From the NCBI GenBank assembly GCA_963725145.1, contig CAVRXL010000012.1:1302001-1366000 (forward strand): 64,000 nt of DNA. Reading direction: 5' to 3'. Shown here in pieces: positions 10,231 through 20,364 of the stretch. Under the pieces are notes generated by a model that was not told the origin of the DNA, made no database searches, and was given only the letters and a program-made list of their open reading frames with translations. The position numbers and the translations under genes are program-made. Every line of letters starts with the position of its first letter. Position 1 is the first letter of the stretch. The DNA is from DATAEE01 sp963725145 (GTDB lineage Bacteria; Acidobacteriota; Vicinamibacteria; Vicinamibacterales; 2-12-FULL-66-21).

Positions 10231-11399
10231 AGCAGATTGGCCCACGCGGCCCACCGGGACGTGAGGCGCATGCCGTGCTCGAACGACACGCGCGGCTCGT
10301 ATCCGAGCAGACGGCGGGCCTTGTCGGTCCGCACACGCGTCCGCGCCTGCAGGAAACCGGACCTGATAGTCGTTGGGCAGCGGCATCGGCCGGTCCGCCT
10401 TGGCGCGCGCGGTTGGAGCGTCGGGTCGGAAAACAGACGTCGGCTCAGGTCGGCGCGAACACGCTCGGGGACCTTCGCGAGCAGCCAGCGATAGGGGATG
10501 CCGAGCGCGGGGAGCTCGAGGAGACGCGCGCGCATCCGCGTGTTGCGACGGAGGACGCGCATCACCTGCGGGATGGTGCGACGGGCTCTGCGTTCCTCGC
10601 GGTGAAGTGCCTGAATCTCGGCGGCGGTCAGCGAGATGGTTCCCGACTGCCCGAGCATCTCCTCGAACGCGCCGTAGAAGTGCCGCCAGGTGACCGGACC
10701 GTCACCGGAAATCAGAAAGGCCTGTCCGACTGCCTCCTCGCGAGTCGTCGCGAGCAGGATCGCGTCCACGACGTCGTCCACGTATACGGCGTTGCACAGT
10801 CCTCCGCCGCCGTCGACGAGCACGACGCGCTCGTGCTTTAACTGATGAAGGGGGGCGAGCGTCCAGGGGCCGGACAGGGGCCCGTAGACGATCGTCGGCT
10901 GTAGGACCGCCACCGGCAGGCCGTGCTTCTCATGGCAGGCGAGGACCAGGCATTCCGCCTCGATCTTCGCGTCCGAGTACGGATCGCCACAGAAGCGCCG
11001 CGGCGCGGTCTCGTCCAGATCCCCGTCGCCCGGCAGGCCGTACACGGAGATCGTGCTCAGGTGCACGAGACGCTTTACGCCTGCGCGCCGCGCCGCCTCT
11101 GCGACGGCCTCGGTGCCGGCGATCGTCGCGGCCCGTTTTTCTTCGGGCGTTCCCGAATTGCCGAAGGCGCAGTGGACGATGACGTCGCAGCCGGCCGCTG
11201 CGCGATTGACGGCGTCGAGATCGGTGACGCTGCCACCGATCATCTCGACAGGGAAGCGCGCGACGCGTGGCGCGTGCGCGAAGTCCCGCAGCAGGACCCG
11301 CACCCGCGCCCCTTCTTCGAGGATCAGCCTTTCGACGAGACGGCCGCCGATGAATCCGGTGGCGCCGGTAACGAGAACGGTGCTCGCGTTCTGAGCCAT
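10227..11399 (-). CDS. NAD-dependent epimerase/dehydratase, extended SDR (compensating frameshifts)
   Basis: An extended short-chain dehydrogenase of the type that epimerises or dehydrates nucleotide sugars. The Rossmann motif is VLVTGATGFIGGRLVE; the substrate domain has HLSTISVYG and a YSDAK active-site pair (Tyr-x-x-x-Lys), and VYVDDVVDA. Between about 10345 and 10408 the codons with G/C third positions lie in another frame (reading PMPLPNDYQVRF), after which the original frame resumes with RTRVRTDKARRLLGYEP. Two compensating single-base errors explain this. Without them, about 20 residues near the C-terminus are garbled. The ATG at 11399 shares its A with the stop of the upstream oxidoreductase (TGATG). 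About 390 residues. Confidence 0.75.
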   Translation of the reverse strand: MAQNASTVLVTGATGFIGGRLVERLILEEGARVRVLLRDFAHAPRVARFPVEMIGGSVTDLDAVNRAAAGCDVIVHCAFGNSGTPEEKRAATIAGTEAVAEAARRAGVKRLVHLSTISVYGLPGDGDLDETAPRRFCGDPYSDAKIEAECLVLACHEKHGLPVAVLQPTIVYGPLSGPWTLAPLHQLKHERVVLVDGGGGLCNAVYVDDVVDAILLATTREEAVGQAFLISGDGPVTWRHFYGAFEEMLGQSGTISLTAAEIQALHREERRARRTIPQVMRVLRRNTRMRARLLELPALGIPYRWLLAKVPERVRADLSRRLFSDPTLQPRAPRRTGRCRCPTTIRSGFLQARTRVRTDKARRLLGYEPRVSFEHGMRLTSRWAAWANLL

Positions 11400-12427
11400 C
11401 ACGCCGTCCTTGCGATGGCCGCGCGCGGCGCGACCCATGGCAGCTCGAGCGGCTGGCGCTGCCGGTAGCACGTCTCGATCAACGCCACGGAACGCTTCGC
11501 TTCGGGTGCCGGAAACCGCGGGCGGGCGTCTCGTCCGGATCGCGTCGACCCAATCGTTGAACGAAGCCGCCATGACGTCGAGGAAACCCTCGATGCCCGC
11601 ACCAGGTGCGTCCGCCGACCGGGCCGGCCCGTCGAGCGTGAGTCCCTGTCTCACGCGGCGTCAGCCGGATTCTCCACCAGTCGACTTCGATGCTGGCGCG
11701 GTCACCCTCGATGATCGCCGTGTTGCGGAGCTTGCGCGTGCGGCTCAGCTCGACGACGCCGGTCGCGCCGCTCTCCATCTGCAGCTGCAGCAGGCAGTCC
11801 GCCTCGACGCCGCCGTAGTTGTCGTCGAAGTAGTCCAGGGAACGGACGTCCCCGAGCCACCAGAGCAGGCTGTCCAGTGTGTGGGCGCCCGTGTCGATGA
11901 GGACGCCGCCGCCGGCCGTCTCCTTGCGGAAAAAGAAGTCCGAGGCGACCGGCCAGTTGTACACGATGCCCTCGCGCACGTCGAAGCGTCGGATGCGGCC
12001 GAGCAACCCGGTCTGCACGGCGTGGCGAACGAACCGCGTCGACCGGAGGAAGCGGCGCATGAGGCCCACCGCGAGGACGGCGCCCCCTTCCTCGGCGGCG
12101 GCGATCATCGCGTCGCACTCGGCGGCGGTGAGCGCCATCGGCTTTTCGACGAGCACGTGGATGCCGCGCCGCAGGAGATCGACGCAAGCCCGGCGCGTGC
12201 AACGCGTGCGGCAGTGCGACGATGGCGGCGTCCGCCTGACCGACGATCGCCGCGTAGTCCTCTGTCGCCGGGCCACGTTGAAGGTTCGCGCGAGCACTGT
12301 CGGCTCGCGGGAGGTTGCGATCGACGAGCAGGTCGACGCGGACCGCCTTGGCCCGCGTCGCGACGGGAAGGTGCGCCTGGGCCGTCACCGCCCCGCAGCC
12401 GATGACGGCAATGCGAATGGGTTCCAC
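11399..12427 (-). CDS. Gfo/Idh/MocA-family NAD(P)-dependent oxidoreductase (frameshifted)
   Basis: Sugar or inositol dehydrogenase family, probably acting on a nucleotide sugar of the local glycan. The N-terminal Rossmann fold starts IRIAVIGCGAVTAQAHLP; the family motif is HVLVEKPMALT with the catalytic Lys; the C-terminal half has DTGAHTLDSLLWWLGDV and ends RSVALIETCYRQRQPLELPW, as usual for the family. The coding frame shifts three times, near 12190, 11655 and 11500. Joined, it is about 342 residues, the normal size. It starts at a GTG (12427), four bases after the stop of the upstream phospholipase-like gene, and overlaps the next gene by one base. Confidence 0.75.
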
Positions 12428-12431
12428 GACC

Positions 12432-14986
12432 TTACGGCTTCAGCACGATCGTCGAGTCGTTCGTCGCCGGCCCGGGAGCCGTCGAGAGGTACCGCTGCCG
12501 GACTGATCACAATCTGATCGATGGACACGCCGTCCTCGCGAATCTGGACGCGAAGCCGTTGCGGCCCGCTCGTCGAAAAGCGCACTTCACCGGTGTCGGC
12601 CAGCCAGTAGGCACGATTCTGCCAGCCCCAGCCGGCGGGCACGCACGTCGAACACGTCGCCATGTTCACCAGCAGCCCTCGCGTCGTCCCGATGCGGTAA
12701 ATCGGGCTGCCGGCCGAGTTGACCGACCCGTCGAACTGAACCCACACGGCGTCGTTGAGCTTGTCGGCATTCAGCGCGCTCATGCGCAGCCACAGCCGAT
12801 ACCGCACGCCGGCCTGCGCGTCGAACGCCACCTCGAAATAGTTCGGCGGTGATGCCAGCGGCGCGTTTGCGTTCGACTCGCCGAGATTGGCGCTCGACAA
12901 CCTCACGCCGCCGGCCGCGGTCGGATCGGCCGTGTGCGACCAGGTACCGAAGACGTTGCCGGCTGCCACGTCGTTGGCGTAGAGGACGATCTCGGGAGGA
13001 GCCGGCGGCGGAGTGGTGCCCCGCGAGACGACGCGAATCCAGTTGATGTTGCCGGTGACGCCGGTTGGACCCGGGCTGTCGGCGACCAGCCGTAGAACCT
13101 TCTGACCGGCGGTCAGCGTGAAGTTGGGCGAGGTCAGGGTCGTCCAGCTCTGCCAGCCGCCGGTGTTCGGGACCGTGAGTGGTCCGCTCACGTTCGTCCC
13201 GTTCATCTCGATGTGGAACGTTCCGCCCGCGCCGTTCGCCGCGGCCCGCAGCTCGATGCCGTACTGGCCCGCCGCGGCGACGTTCACGGTGTAGTTCAAC
13301 CACTCGCCGGGGGCTATCCATCCGAGGTCGAAGCCGCCCCCCGTATCGGTTGAGGTCTCGATGTCGACGGCTTCCGTCGTTCGGTAGCTGCCGCCGGAGT
13401 TGCCGGCGGTCGAGTCGAAGTAGGCCACTCCCTGGCCGCCGTTGTCGAAATTCTCCGCCTGGATCGTGCCCGGGATCGGCACCGGAGTCCCGCCGAACGG
13501 CGTGGAAACGCCCCCACCGCCACCGCCGCCTGTGGTGAAGCTCCGCGTCGGAGAATTCGCCACCAGTGTCGGATCGACGTCGGTGGCGAACGTGCGCGCG
13601 ACGACGCGCCAGTAGTGAATCCTGTTGGGAGTCAGAGGCTCTGGCACCGTCCACGAGTAGGTCAGCGGCGGTTCCTCCGTGAGCACGGCGTTCACGCGTG
13701 CCCGAAATGTCATGTTGGTGCTGGTCGTGCCCAGATACACGTCGTAGGCGACCGCCCAGGCGGCGCGATTCCACTCGAGTTTTGGCGTCTGCGAGACGCC
13801 GGTCGCCCCAATCGCCGGCGCGGCGAGCGTCGGAGCGGCTGGCTTCTTCGGGTAGAAATCCCGATAGTTCACCGTGTCGCTCCACATCCGATCGAACTCG
13901 TCCCGCAGCGTTTGATAGAGCGCGGTCTTCGTTGCTGACGGGATGAAATAATTGTGGTCGCGTTGCCAGTTTTTGGTGAAGTTCGACGACCCCTGCATGG
14001 CGTAGCGCGACGTGATGAGGACCTTCATGTGCGTGAGGCCCTGATGCACGCGTTCCTTGATTTGAACGCCCGCGACCCAGAGCTGATCGACGCGTGTGCC
14101 GGTCAGCCAGTACTCCGGCCATTGCGAGTTGCGGTACTGGGTCGGCTCGACGAAGACGCGCACCGGCACGCCGGCATTGACGCGGCCGATGAGCGCGTTG
14201 GTGATGTTCGGGACGCTCAAACGGTACAAGACGATATCCACGCCGGTCGTCTCTTGATTGATCTCGGTCGTCATCCGCGTGGTCAGCTCGGTGCCCTGAC
14301 TCCAGACCATCGTCGACGGGCTGGGATTGTTCAGCTCGCGGCGCGTGCGGTCGATCGTCATCGCCGCCGTCCAGGGGTTGCCGGTTTCGCGCTCGTACGC
14401 CACGCGCCAGTCGAGGAAGTTGGTCGTGTCTGCCCAGAAAACGTCGAAGTTCGTCTTGAAGGCGTTGACGAGCTGGAGGTCGTCCGTGAAGAGCGCGGTC
14501 TCGTCCTTGAAGTTGGTCGCCGACGCCGGCTGAAGCTCGAACGCCGTCCAGTTGGCGGAACCGAACTCGACGACCTCCTGCCCGACGAAGATCCCGCACT
14601 TCCAGTGCATGATGAACGGGAACGACGTCGGGGTGTAGCGAAGCCGAATCGGAACACCGGCATTGGCCAGGTACTCGAACTCGGCGCGCGTCTTCGGATC
14701 GATCTCGAAGATCGACACACGATCGCCGAGGACGCGGACGGGAATGCCGGCGCGATGCCGATTGACCAGGGCGATACTGATCTGGACGTTGGGTGAGATA
14801 CCAGACCGCGATATCGACTCTGACGGTTTCTCTGTTGATATACGAGATGATCTCGTTCTTGACGTTGTCCCGAACCGGGAATCGCAGGTATTCCTGCGCG
14901 CCTGCCGGGGTGAGCCCGCCGAGGGCAGCGCTAATCAGTCCCGCCAGCGCTGCGCGAGTCGAGAGAGCGACGAGAGTCGTTCGCAT
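12432..14986 (-). CDS. secreted phospholipase-D-like protein with CBM6 (frameshifted)
   Basis: A signal peptide follows the ATG at 14986 (LISAALGGLTPAGAQ). Two PLD-like domains follow: HWKCGIFVGQ with GSANWTAFE, and HMKVLITSRY with GSSNFTKNWQRDHNYF, so both HxK motifs are present. Then come a fibronectin-like domain (about 13530-13870), a glycine linker, a CBM6 (about 13020-13490; GTIQAENFDNGG) and, at the C-terminus, the unnamed module that opens the EEP and phosphatase proteins. The frame breaks near 14790, after AVWYLTQ, and near 12497; with the second corrected the protein ends YLSTAPGPATNDSTIV, like its relatives, at a TAA at 12432. PLD enzymes cleave phosphodiesters in lipids or DNA; the extracellular substrate is unknown. 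A sigma-54-like promoter lies upstream. Confidence 0.75.
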
Positions 14987-15060
14987 CCGTAATGCCTTAG
15001 TGGCTCTGACACTTGCAGACCATCCGCAAGGCTCGGCCGTTAGCCGTCGGGAGCAGGGCT

Positions 15061-15075
15061 GCAAGCGGTGTTCCT
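15061..15075 (-). promoter_or_regulatory. candidate sigma-54 promoter
   Basis: On the minus strand this reads AGGAACACCGCTTGC, followed by A. GG and GC are ten bases apart and the -12 box TTGCA is intact, while the -24 box is weaker (AGGAAC against TGGCAC). The start would be near 15049, about 63 bases before the ATG of the phospholipase-like gene. Confidence 0.4.
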
Positions 15076-15254
15076 AAGATTGCTATTCCAAACACCCGCT
15101 TCGAGCGACGGCCACGCTTGCGACGATCGATCAGCTTCTGAAAGTAAGAAACGATTTTCCGAAAGTGAGAGCTTTTGCTCGCAAGAACTGCTGAGCTGAG
15201 ATCGGTTCAGCTGGCGTTACGATCGGCGGAACGTTTGCAGCGCGGGCGGCGACT

Positions 15255-17628
15255 ATGAGAATAACCCAAACGAGATGGATAGTCATGGCTGCCGCGCTCG
15301 TCGTGATCGGCTCACATCTGGGGCTGCTCGGCCAGCGGGACGCCGGCACGTTGACCGTCCAGCGGGTGATGCCGCGGCCGCGGCTGTTCTTCGCTCCCGG
15401 CGAGTTCGCGCGGTTTCTGACCGAGACCACGACCGCGCGAGCGTCGTACTTCGACACATTGCTGGGATTCATCAAGGACCAGGGTTCGCGGAATTGGAAC
15501 GAACGGGATCTGCAGGTGCAGAGCCAGGCGCTCGTCGCCAGGGTGTTGCTCGAGCGGCGGGACGGCCGGGGCCAGGAAATTCTCGAGCTGGCTCGTAAGA
15601 GCCTCCGCCACTACCTCGACCGCCACACGTTTACCGAATACCGCGATGCCCACGCGATGGTCACCGCCGGTTCGAGGTGGCTCGAGGCCGTGGCGCTCGC
15701 TTACGACTGGGCGTATCCGCTCTGGACGGCCGGCGAGCGGGACGAGATGGCGAGCTGGCTTCCGCGCGGAAATCGACAACTGGGTCGACGGCAACGGATT
15801 GCGCAGCGCGTCGCCATCGCCGTTCCGGAACGATCTGGCGCGAGGCGTGTCCGGGCTCGTCGCGGCGGCGCTCGCGATCTTCGACGAGCCCGGCCATCGC
15901 GCCGCCGCCGACAAGGCGCTCGCCTACGCGCTGCCGTTCTACGAGGAGATTCTCGAGGCTCACAAGTACGCTGGAGCGGATGGTGGCCTAGCCGAAGGGA
16001 CGCTTACTATGGCAGCCTGACCGCCTGGTCGCAGGTTATGGTGACGGAAATGCTCTATACGGGCGCCGGTCAGACGGATGCCTACCACCGGTCCCCGTTT
16101 TTCACCGCGCGGCTGCGGTATGGCGTCCATGCCGCCTGGCCCGGTTACATCACCAACGAGTTCAGGTGGAGCACTCACCAGCTCGCCCCGATATTCGGCG
16201 ACGCGCGGCGCGGGCCGACCGGATCGGCGCTACGACACCGCTCCACGATACTGCTGCTCGGAAAGCGACTGGCGGAGACCGACGCCGCCCGACAGGCATA
16301 CGCGGTGGTGAACCGTCCGGAGACCGGCAGGACGTATGTCCGTGAGTGGCGGCTGTACGATCTGCTGCTATGGTCGCCCGCCGTATCTCCTCAGATGCCG
16401 ACGGCGCTCACCTATCGCGAGGGGACGCTCGGACAGGTTTTCGCCCGCTCAGACTGGGGAGACAACGCCACGTGGCTCAGCTTCAACGCCGGACCTCACC
16501 TCGACACGCACCAGCACTATGACGCGGGCAATCTGACCATCCATCGCAACGGCGTCGATCTGCTCGTCGACAGCGGGAGCCTCGACGCGTTCGGCACCCG
16601 GCACTGGTTCAACTACTACGTTCGCACGGTCGCACACAACACGGTGCTCGTCACCGACCCGCAAGAGCGCTGGGAGGCAATCTGGCAGGGCGTGCCGGAC
16701 GACCTGGCGGTCAACGACGGCGGCCAGCGCACACAGGCTCCTCGCACGCCCGCCCCCACCTTGAACGGCTACCTTGCCGCTCGCGACGCGTACCGACCAC
16801 GCTTCGATCGAACGGTACACCACGGGCGACTGGGGGCTCTACCTCAAGTCCAATCTCACGAACGCCTACCAGAACCCGCGCTACCAATCGAACAAGCCGG
16901 ATCGCACGCGCAACAGGGTGAAAGTCCACTACGTCGGGCGGGAGGTCGTATACCTGCGCCGCGGCGAAGGACGCCGGGACGGCGTGATCGTGTTCGACCG
17001 CGTCATCTCCGCCGATCCCTCATTTCGGAAGGCCGTGCTCTGGCACGCAGGGGACACGTTTACGACCACCGCCTCCGGGCGTCGGATCGATGAGGGCGAG
17101 CGGGTCTTCGACGCCACCCGTCCACTGTTGTTTCAGACGACTCCGTCGTTCCGCCAGGGCGATCTCGACGGGCGCGCCCGTCTCTACATCACCGTGGTGC
17201 CGGTCGATCCCGTGCGCGTCCGCGAAATCGGCGTTCGTCCCTCCACCGGGACCACGGTCAACCACGAGACGTCCGGCACGAAGCACTTTCATCGCCACGT
17301 CAAGGACTACTTCGTGGACGATTCGCGCGTGTCGAACCCCGACACGACCACCGGCGCGACGAACCGCCAGGAATGGCCGCCGATCGCACCCCCCGAGGTG
17401 CAGTGGCTCTTTACCGACGATCTGGCGGGTGGTTGGGGGCAGACGCGGCTGCAGGTCGAGCCCGCCGCGGCGGAGGTTGCGGACCGCTTCCTCACGCTCC
17501 TGGTCCCGACCGATGCCAACGACGACGCGCAGCCGCGCGCCGACCTAGTGCGCGGCGTAGATGGGCGATCGGCCGGCGTCCGCTGGACGGAAGGCAGCCA
17601 GCAGCTGGTCGTGCTGTTCGGGTACTGA
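15255..17628 (+). CDS. secreted heparinase II/III-like lyase (frameshifted; apparent N-terminal part of a fusion)
   Basis: A hydrophobic N-terminal segment (MAAALVVIGSHLGLLGQ) is followed by an alpha-toroid and a heparinase II/III beta-sandwich: FNAGPHLDTHQHYDAGNL (the HxHxDxG-type metal/catalytic loop), LLVDSGSLDAFG and TVAHNTVLVTDP. The frame changes near 15766, 16000 and 16790, and again near 17622. There an extra G in a GGG run makes a premature TGA at 17626-17628 inside the motif VVLFG(T)ENSGGDLTE, which continues in the next frame. The family's C-terminal sandwich therefore runs on to about 17840 and the lyase is joined to the downstream peptidase. Start: ATG 15255, or an internal ATG at 15285. 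Substrates of the family are uronic-acid polysaccharides. Confidence 0.7.
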
Positions 17629-19090
17629 GAACAGCGGCGGCGATCTGACTGAAACCTCTGTGGAGATCTCTCAGGCTGCCGGGCAGCTCCTCATCGTGGG
17701 CCTCGCGCCGAACAGGGGCTATCGAGTCGCCGCCAGCGGCGGTGGAGCGCGCCGGCGGGTCGACGTCGCCGTCGGTGGTTCGCTGCAGTCGGGACCGCAA
17801 GGCCTGCTCCGGCTCGACCTGAACACGCTCGGACAGTTGGGCGGGTCGGCTGGCGACGAGAACGCGGCAACTGTGGGGCACGCCGGTCTATCACCTCAGA
17901 CACCGACTCCGCCCGCGAACCGGGTAGATCGCCCGACGAGCGCGCCGATCATCGCCGGAACGCCTTCAGAGTCTAGCCGTTGGAGTGGTTGGCTCGACGA
18001 GCGGCTGCGCGACGGCCGCCTCGCACTGAAATCGCGATGGAGCGATCCGGTCGTCGCCGGGCGGATCGTCGAGCGGCTCGAGCAGCGGATCGACGGCATC
18101 CCGGTGTTCGGCGGAGAGGTCGTGGTGCAGCGGCGACGCGACGCGCTCGAAGCGATCTTTGGCGCGCTAAACGAGATGCCTGTCCGGGAGGGCCGCCCGT
18201 CTATGACGCCAGCCTCGGCGCGGCGCGCGATCGAGCAAGCGGGCGGCATCTCGCTGCCCAGGGATCGCGAGCCGTCACCGGTCGTCGTCCCTCAGCCGGA
18301 CGGACGCGGCCGCCACGCCTATTGCGAGCGCGTGCTGATGCGCGAGGGTCCGCGCACGATCTGCGTCGATGCGGCGGAGGGTCGAACGGTGATGCTGCTC
18401 GACGAGACGCGCCGGCAGGCACGACAGTTGGACCGGCGCGCGTCGCCGGTGTTCCGTCTGGACGACGACGAGAGCCTGATCGGGTATGTCAACGGCCTTA
18501 CGGCGCTCTCATCCCGCGATCAGGCGGCAGCCGAGCCCGGCACCATGGCGGACGCAGTGCGGAGCCTGCAGTCGGTGGTGATGGCAGAATGGATGGAGCG
18601 GTATGGCCTCGGAGGGCTGATCGATCCGAGACCGATGGTCGCCATCGTCCGTCCGGCGCGCGGCTGGATCGCTGCGCCGATGTATCTGGGCCGCGGAGTT
18701 CTGGTCTATCCCGACGGATCGATCCGGAACGACGACACGGGACGCGGCCGCGTGGCGCACGAGCTGGCGCACGCAATCATCGATCGGGCGAGCCGGCTGC
18801 TGCCGCTGGGCGAAGCTGCCGCGCTCGAAGAAGACTTTGCCGCGCTGATGGAGGAGCTGGCGTCAGGCCGCCGGCTGCCGGATGCCGGCGCGGTGCGTCA
18901 GCCGTTCTGGAGCGCCGCTGACGCGATGCCTCCCGAGCGCGCGCGCCTCGAACAGGCATTCGTGCGCGCTTTTGTCGGTCTGCTCCCCGCCGCCGCAACG
19001 CGCGATCTCGCCCGCGCAGCGACTCTCAGGGCTTACGCCGATCTCGGCGGCTCCGCCGGCCGGCTCGCGGACCAGTGGCCCCCCAAGTAG
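17622..19090 (+). CDS. lyase C-terminus followed by thermolysin-like (M4-type) metallopeptidase region
   Basis: The first about 75 codons (ENSGGDLTETSVEIS...) complete the beta-sandwich of the lyase upstream. After a Pro/Thr-rich linker (about 17880-17970) comes an FTP-like propeptide segment (IDGIPVFGGEVVVQRR), then a zinc peptidase with GRVAHELAHAIID (HExxH) and a downstream EEDFAALMEE that could supply the third ligand. No ATG and no signal peptide occur between the lyase part and the peptidase part, so one secreted lyase-peptidase polypeptide of about 1,270 residues is the simplest reading. The alternative is a separate gene with a GTG start. The peptidase is shorter and more divergent than classical thermolysin. 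The last codon is followed directly by TAG at 19088. Confidence 0.6.
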
Positions 19091-19160
19091 CGTCGGTCCT
19101 TTAATTCGCTCACTGGCCTGGCTTCGCCGCATCGACCTACAACGGTCGCTCTTCGCTGTT

Positions 19161-19174
19161 CGCGCACGTGCGCG
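19161..19174. repeat. 14-base palindrome between convergent genes
   Basis: CGCGCACGTGCGCG is a perfect palindrome lying between the stop of the peptidase (19090) and the stop of the minus-strand glycosyltransferase (19177). It could act as a bidirectional terminator stem, although no T-run follows it. Confidence 0.3.
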
Positions 19175-19176
19175 CA

Positions 19177-20364
19177 TCAGGCAGCCAGGTCCTTCACCGC
19201 ATGCCCGCTCTCACGTCGGCCGTCGTGGCGGACCAGGCCGGTATATACCGCTTCCAAGGCACGCAGGGCGGCGTCCGGTGAGTAGACGGCTTGAGCCCGC
19301 CGCCGGCCAGCCGCCCCCAGCCGCCCGGCCCGGGCGGGATCTGCCAGGAGGCTCTCGAGCGCCGCTGCCAGCCGTTCGGGATCCGATGCCGGGACGAGGA
19401 GGCCGGTCTCTCCATGGATCACGGCGTCGGCGACGGCTCCGACGTCGGTCGCGACCACCGGTGTTCCGGCAGCCATCGCTTCGAGGACCGAGTTCGGCAG
19501 GCCTTCCCGCTTCGAACAGAGCACCGCCACGTCGAAGAGGCCGTTCAGATTTGGACTGTTCGCGCGCGGGCCGGCGAACACGACGTGCTCGGCGACGCCG
19601 AGCGCGGCGGCCAGCCGCTCGAGCTCCGGCCGGCCCTCGCCGCCTCCGACGAAGATGGCGCGGATGCGGGGCCATCTCGGCGACAGCCGCGCGATAGCCC
19701 GGACGAGCGTGGCGTGATCCTTCACCGGGCGAAGATTGGCAACCACGCCGATGGTCGGCGTCCCGTCGACGAGGCGGAACTCATCCCGGAGCGCCCGCTT
19801 CTGGTCCGCCGGGATCGGCTCGAACGCGCACTCGTCGAGAAAGTTCGGGACGACGGCGATTCGAGAGCGCGAAACGCGGTCGACGCGCTCCAGGTAATCT
19901 GCGACGCGCGGCGAGTTGGCCAGCGCCACGTGCGCGAGGCGATAGGTCAATCGCGTCAGCGCCGTGCCGCCCTTCCCGGAATGTTTCGTGCCCAGCCAAC
20001 GCCGGCTTGCGATCACCTTGGTCCCGGCGAGACGCGCCCACGGGCAACCGAACCAGTTGCTGTAGAGATCGTGCGAATGAAAAATCTGTATCCCGTGATG
20101 ACGCAGGTAGCCTCTGAGTCTCCACCCTTCACGGAAGGCATTCGTTCCGACCAGCGACCCGGGGGAGAACACGTCCAGCGGAATCCCGGCGGCCCGGTAA
20201 CGGCCGGCGAGCGGTCCGTCCGGCTGCAGGCAGACGACACGCAGATCGAACCGAGAGCGATCCAGCCGTTCCGCCAGCCGCACCGCGTTCAGCTCGGTGC
20301 CCCCGATGTTCAGGTTGTCGACGCAGAACGCGACGTTCAGACGCCCGTCGTGCACGTCTCTCAT
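19177..20364 (-). CDS. GT4-family glycosyltransferase
   Basis: 395 residues, intact. The N-terminal Rossmann half opens NVAFCVDNLNIGGTELNAVR; the C-terminal half has IGVVANLRPVKDHATLVRA and the donor-binding EGLPNSVLEAMAAGTPVVAT with both glutamates of the EX7E motif. Retaining GT4 enzymes of this type (WaaG/PglA-like) transfer sugars from nucleotide donors in capsule, LPS or exopolysaccharide synthesis. The ATG overlaps the stop of the CapA-like gene by four bases (ATGA), so it is the last gene of the unit ATP-grasp, ATP-grasp, CapK-like, CapA-like, GT4. Confidence 0.9.
   Translation of the reverse strand: MRDVHDGRLNVAFCVDNLNIGGTELNAVRLAERLDRSRFDLRVVCLQPDGPLAGRYRAAGIPLDVFSPGSLVGTNAFREGWRLRGYLRHHGIQIFHSHDLYSNWFGCPWARLAGTKVIASRRWLGTKHSGKGGTALTRLTYRLAHVALANSPRVADYLERVDRVSRSRIAVVPNFLDECAFEPIPADQKRALRDEFRLVDGTPTIGVVANLRPVKDHATLVRAIARLSPRWPRIRAIFVGGGEGRPELERLAAALGVAEHVVFAGPRANSPNLNGLFDVAVLCSKREGLPNSVLEAMAAGTPVVATDVGAVADAVIHGETGLLVPASDPERLAAALESLLADPARAGRLGAAGRRRAQAVYSPDAALRALEAVYTGLVRHDGRRESGHAVKDLAA

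Noticed and set aside
12587..15064. An 825-codon minus-strand frame over the phospholipase-like gene
   Set aside because: Only its N-terminal part (to about 14790) is coding; after that the PLD, CBM6 and linker motifs lie in the neighbouring frame.
15224..15238. Sigma-54-like CGGCGGAACGTTTGC before the lyase gene
   Set aside because: The start would be about five bases before the ATG at 15255. It becomes possible only if the ATG at 15285 is used, so it is not counted as support.
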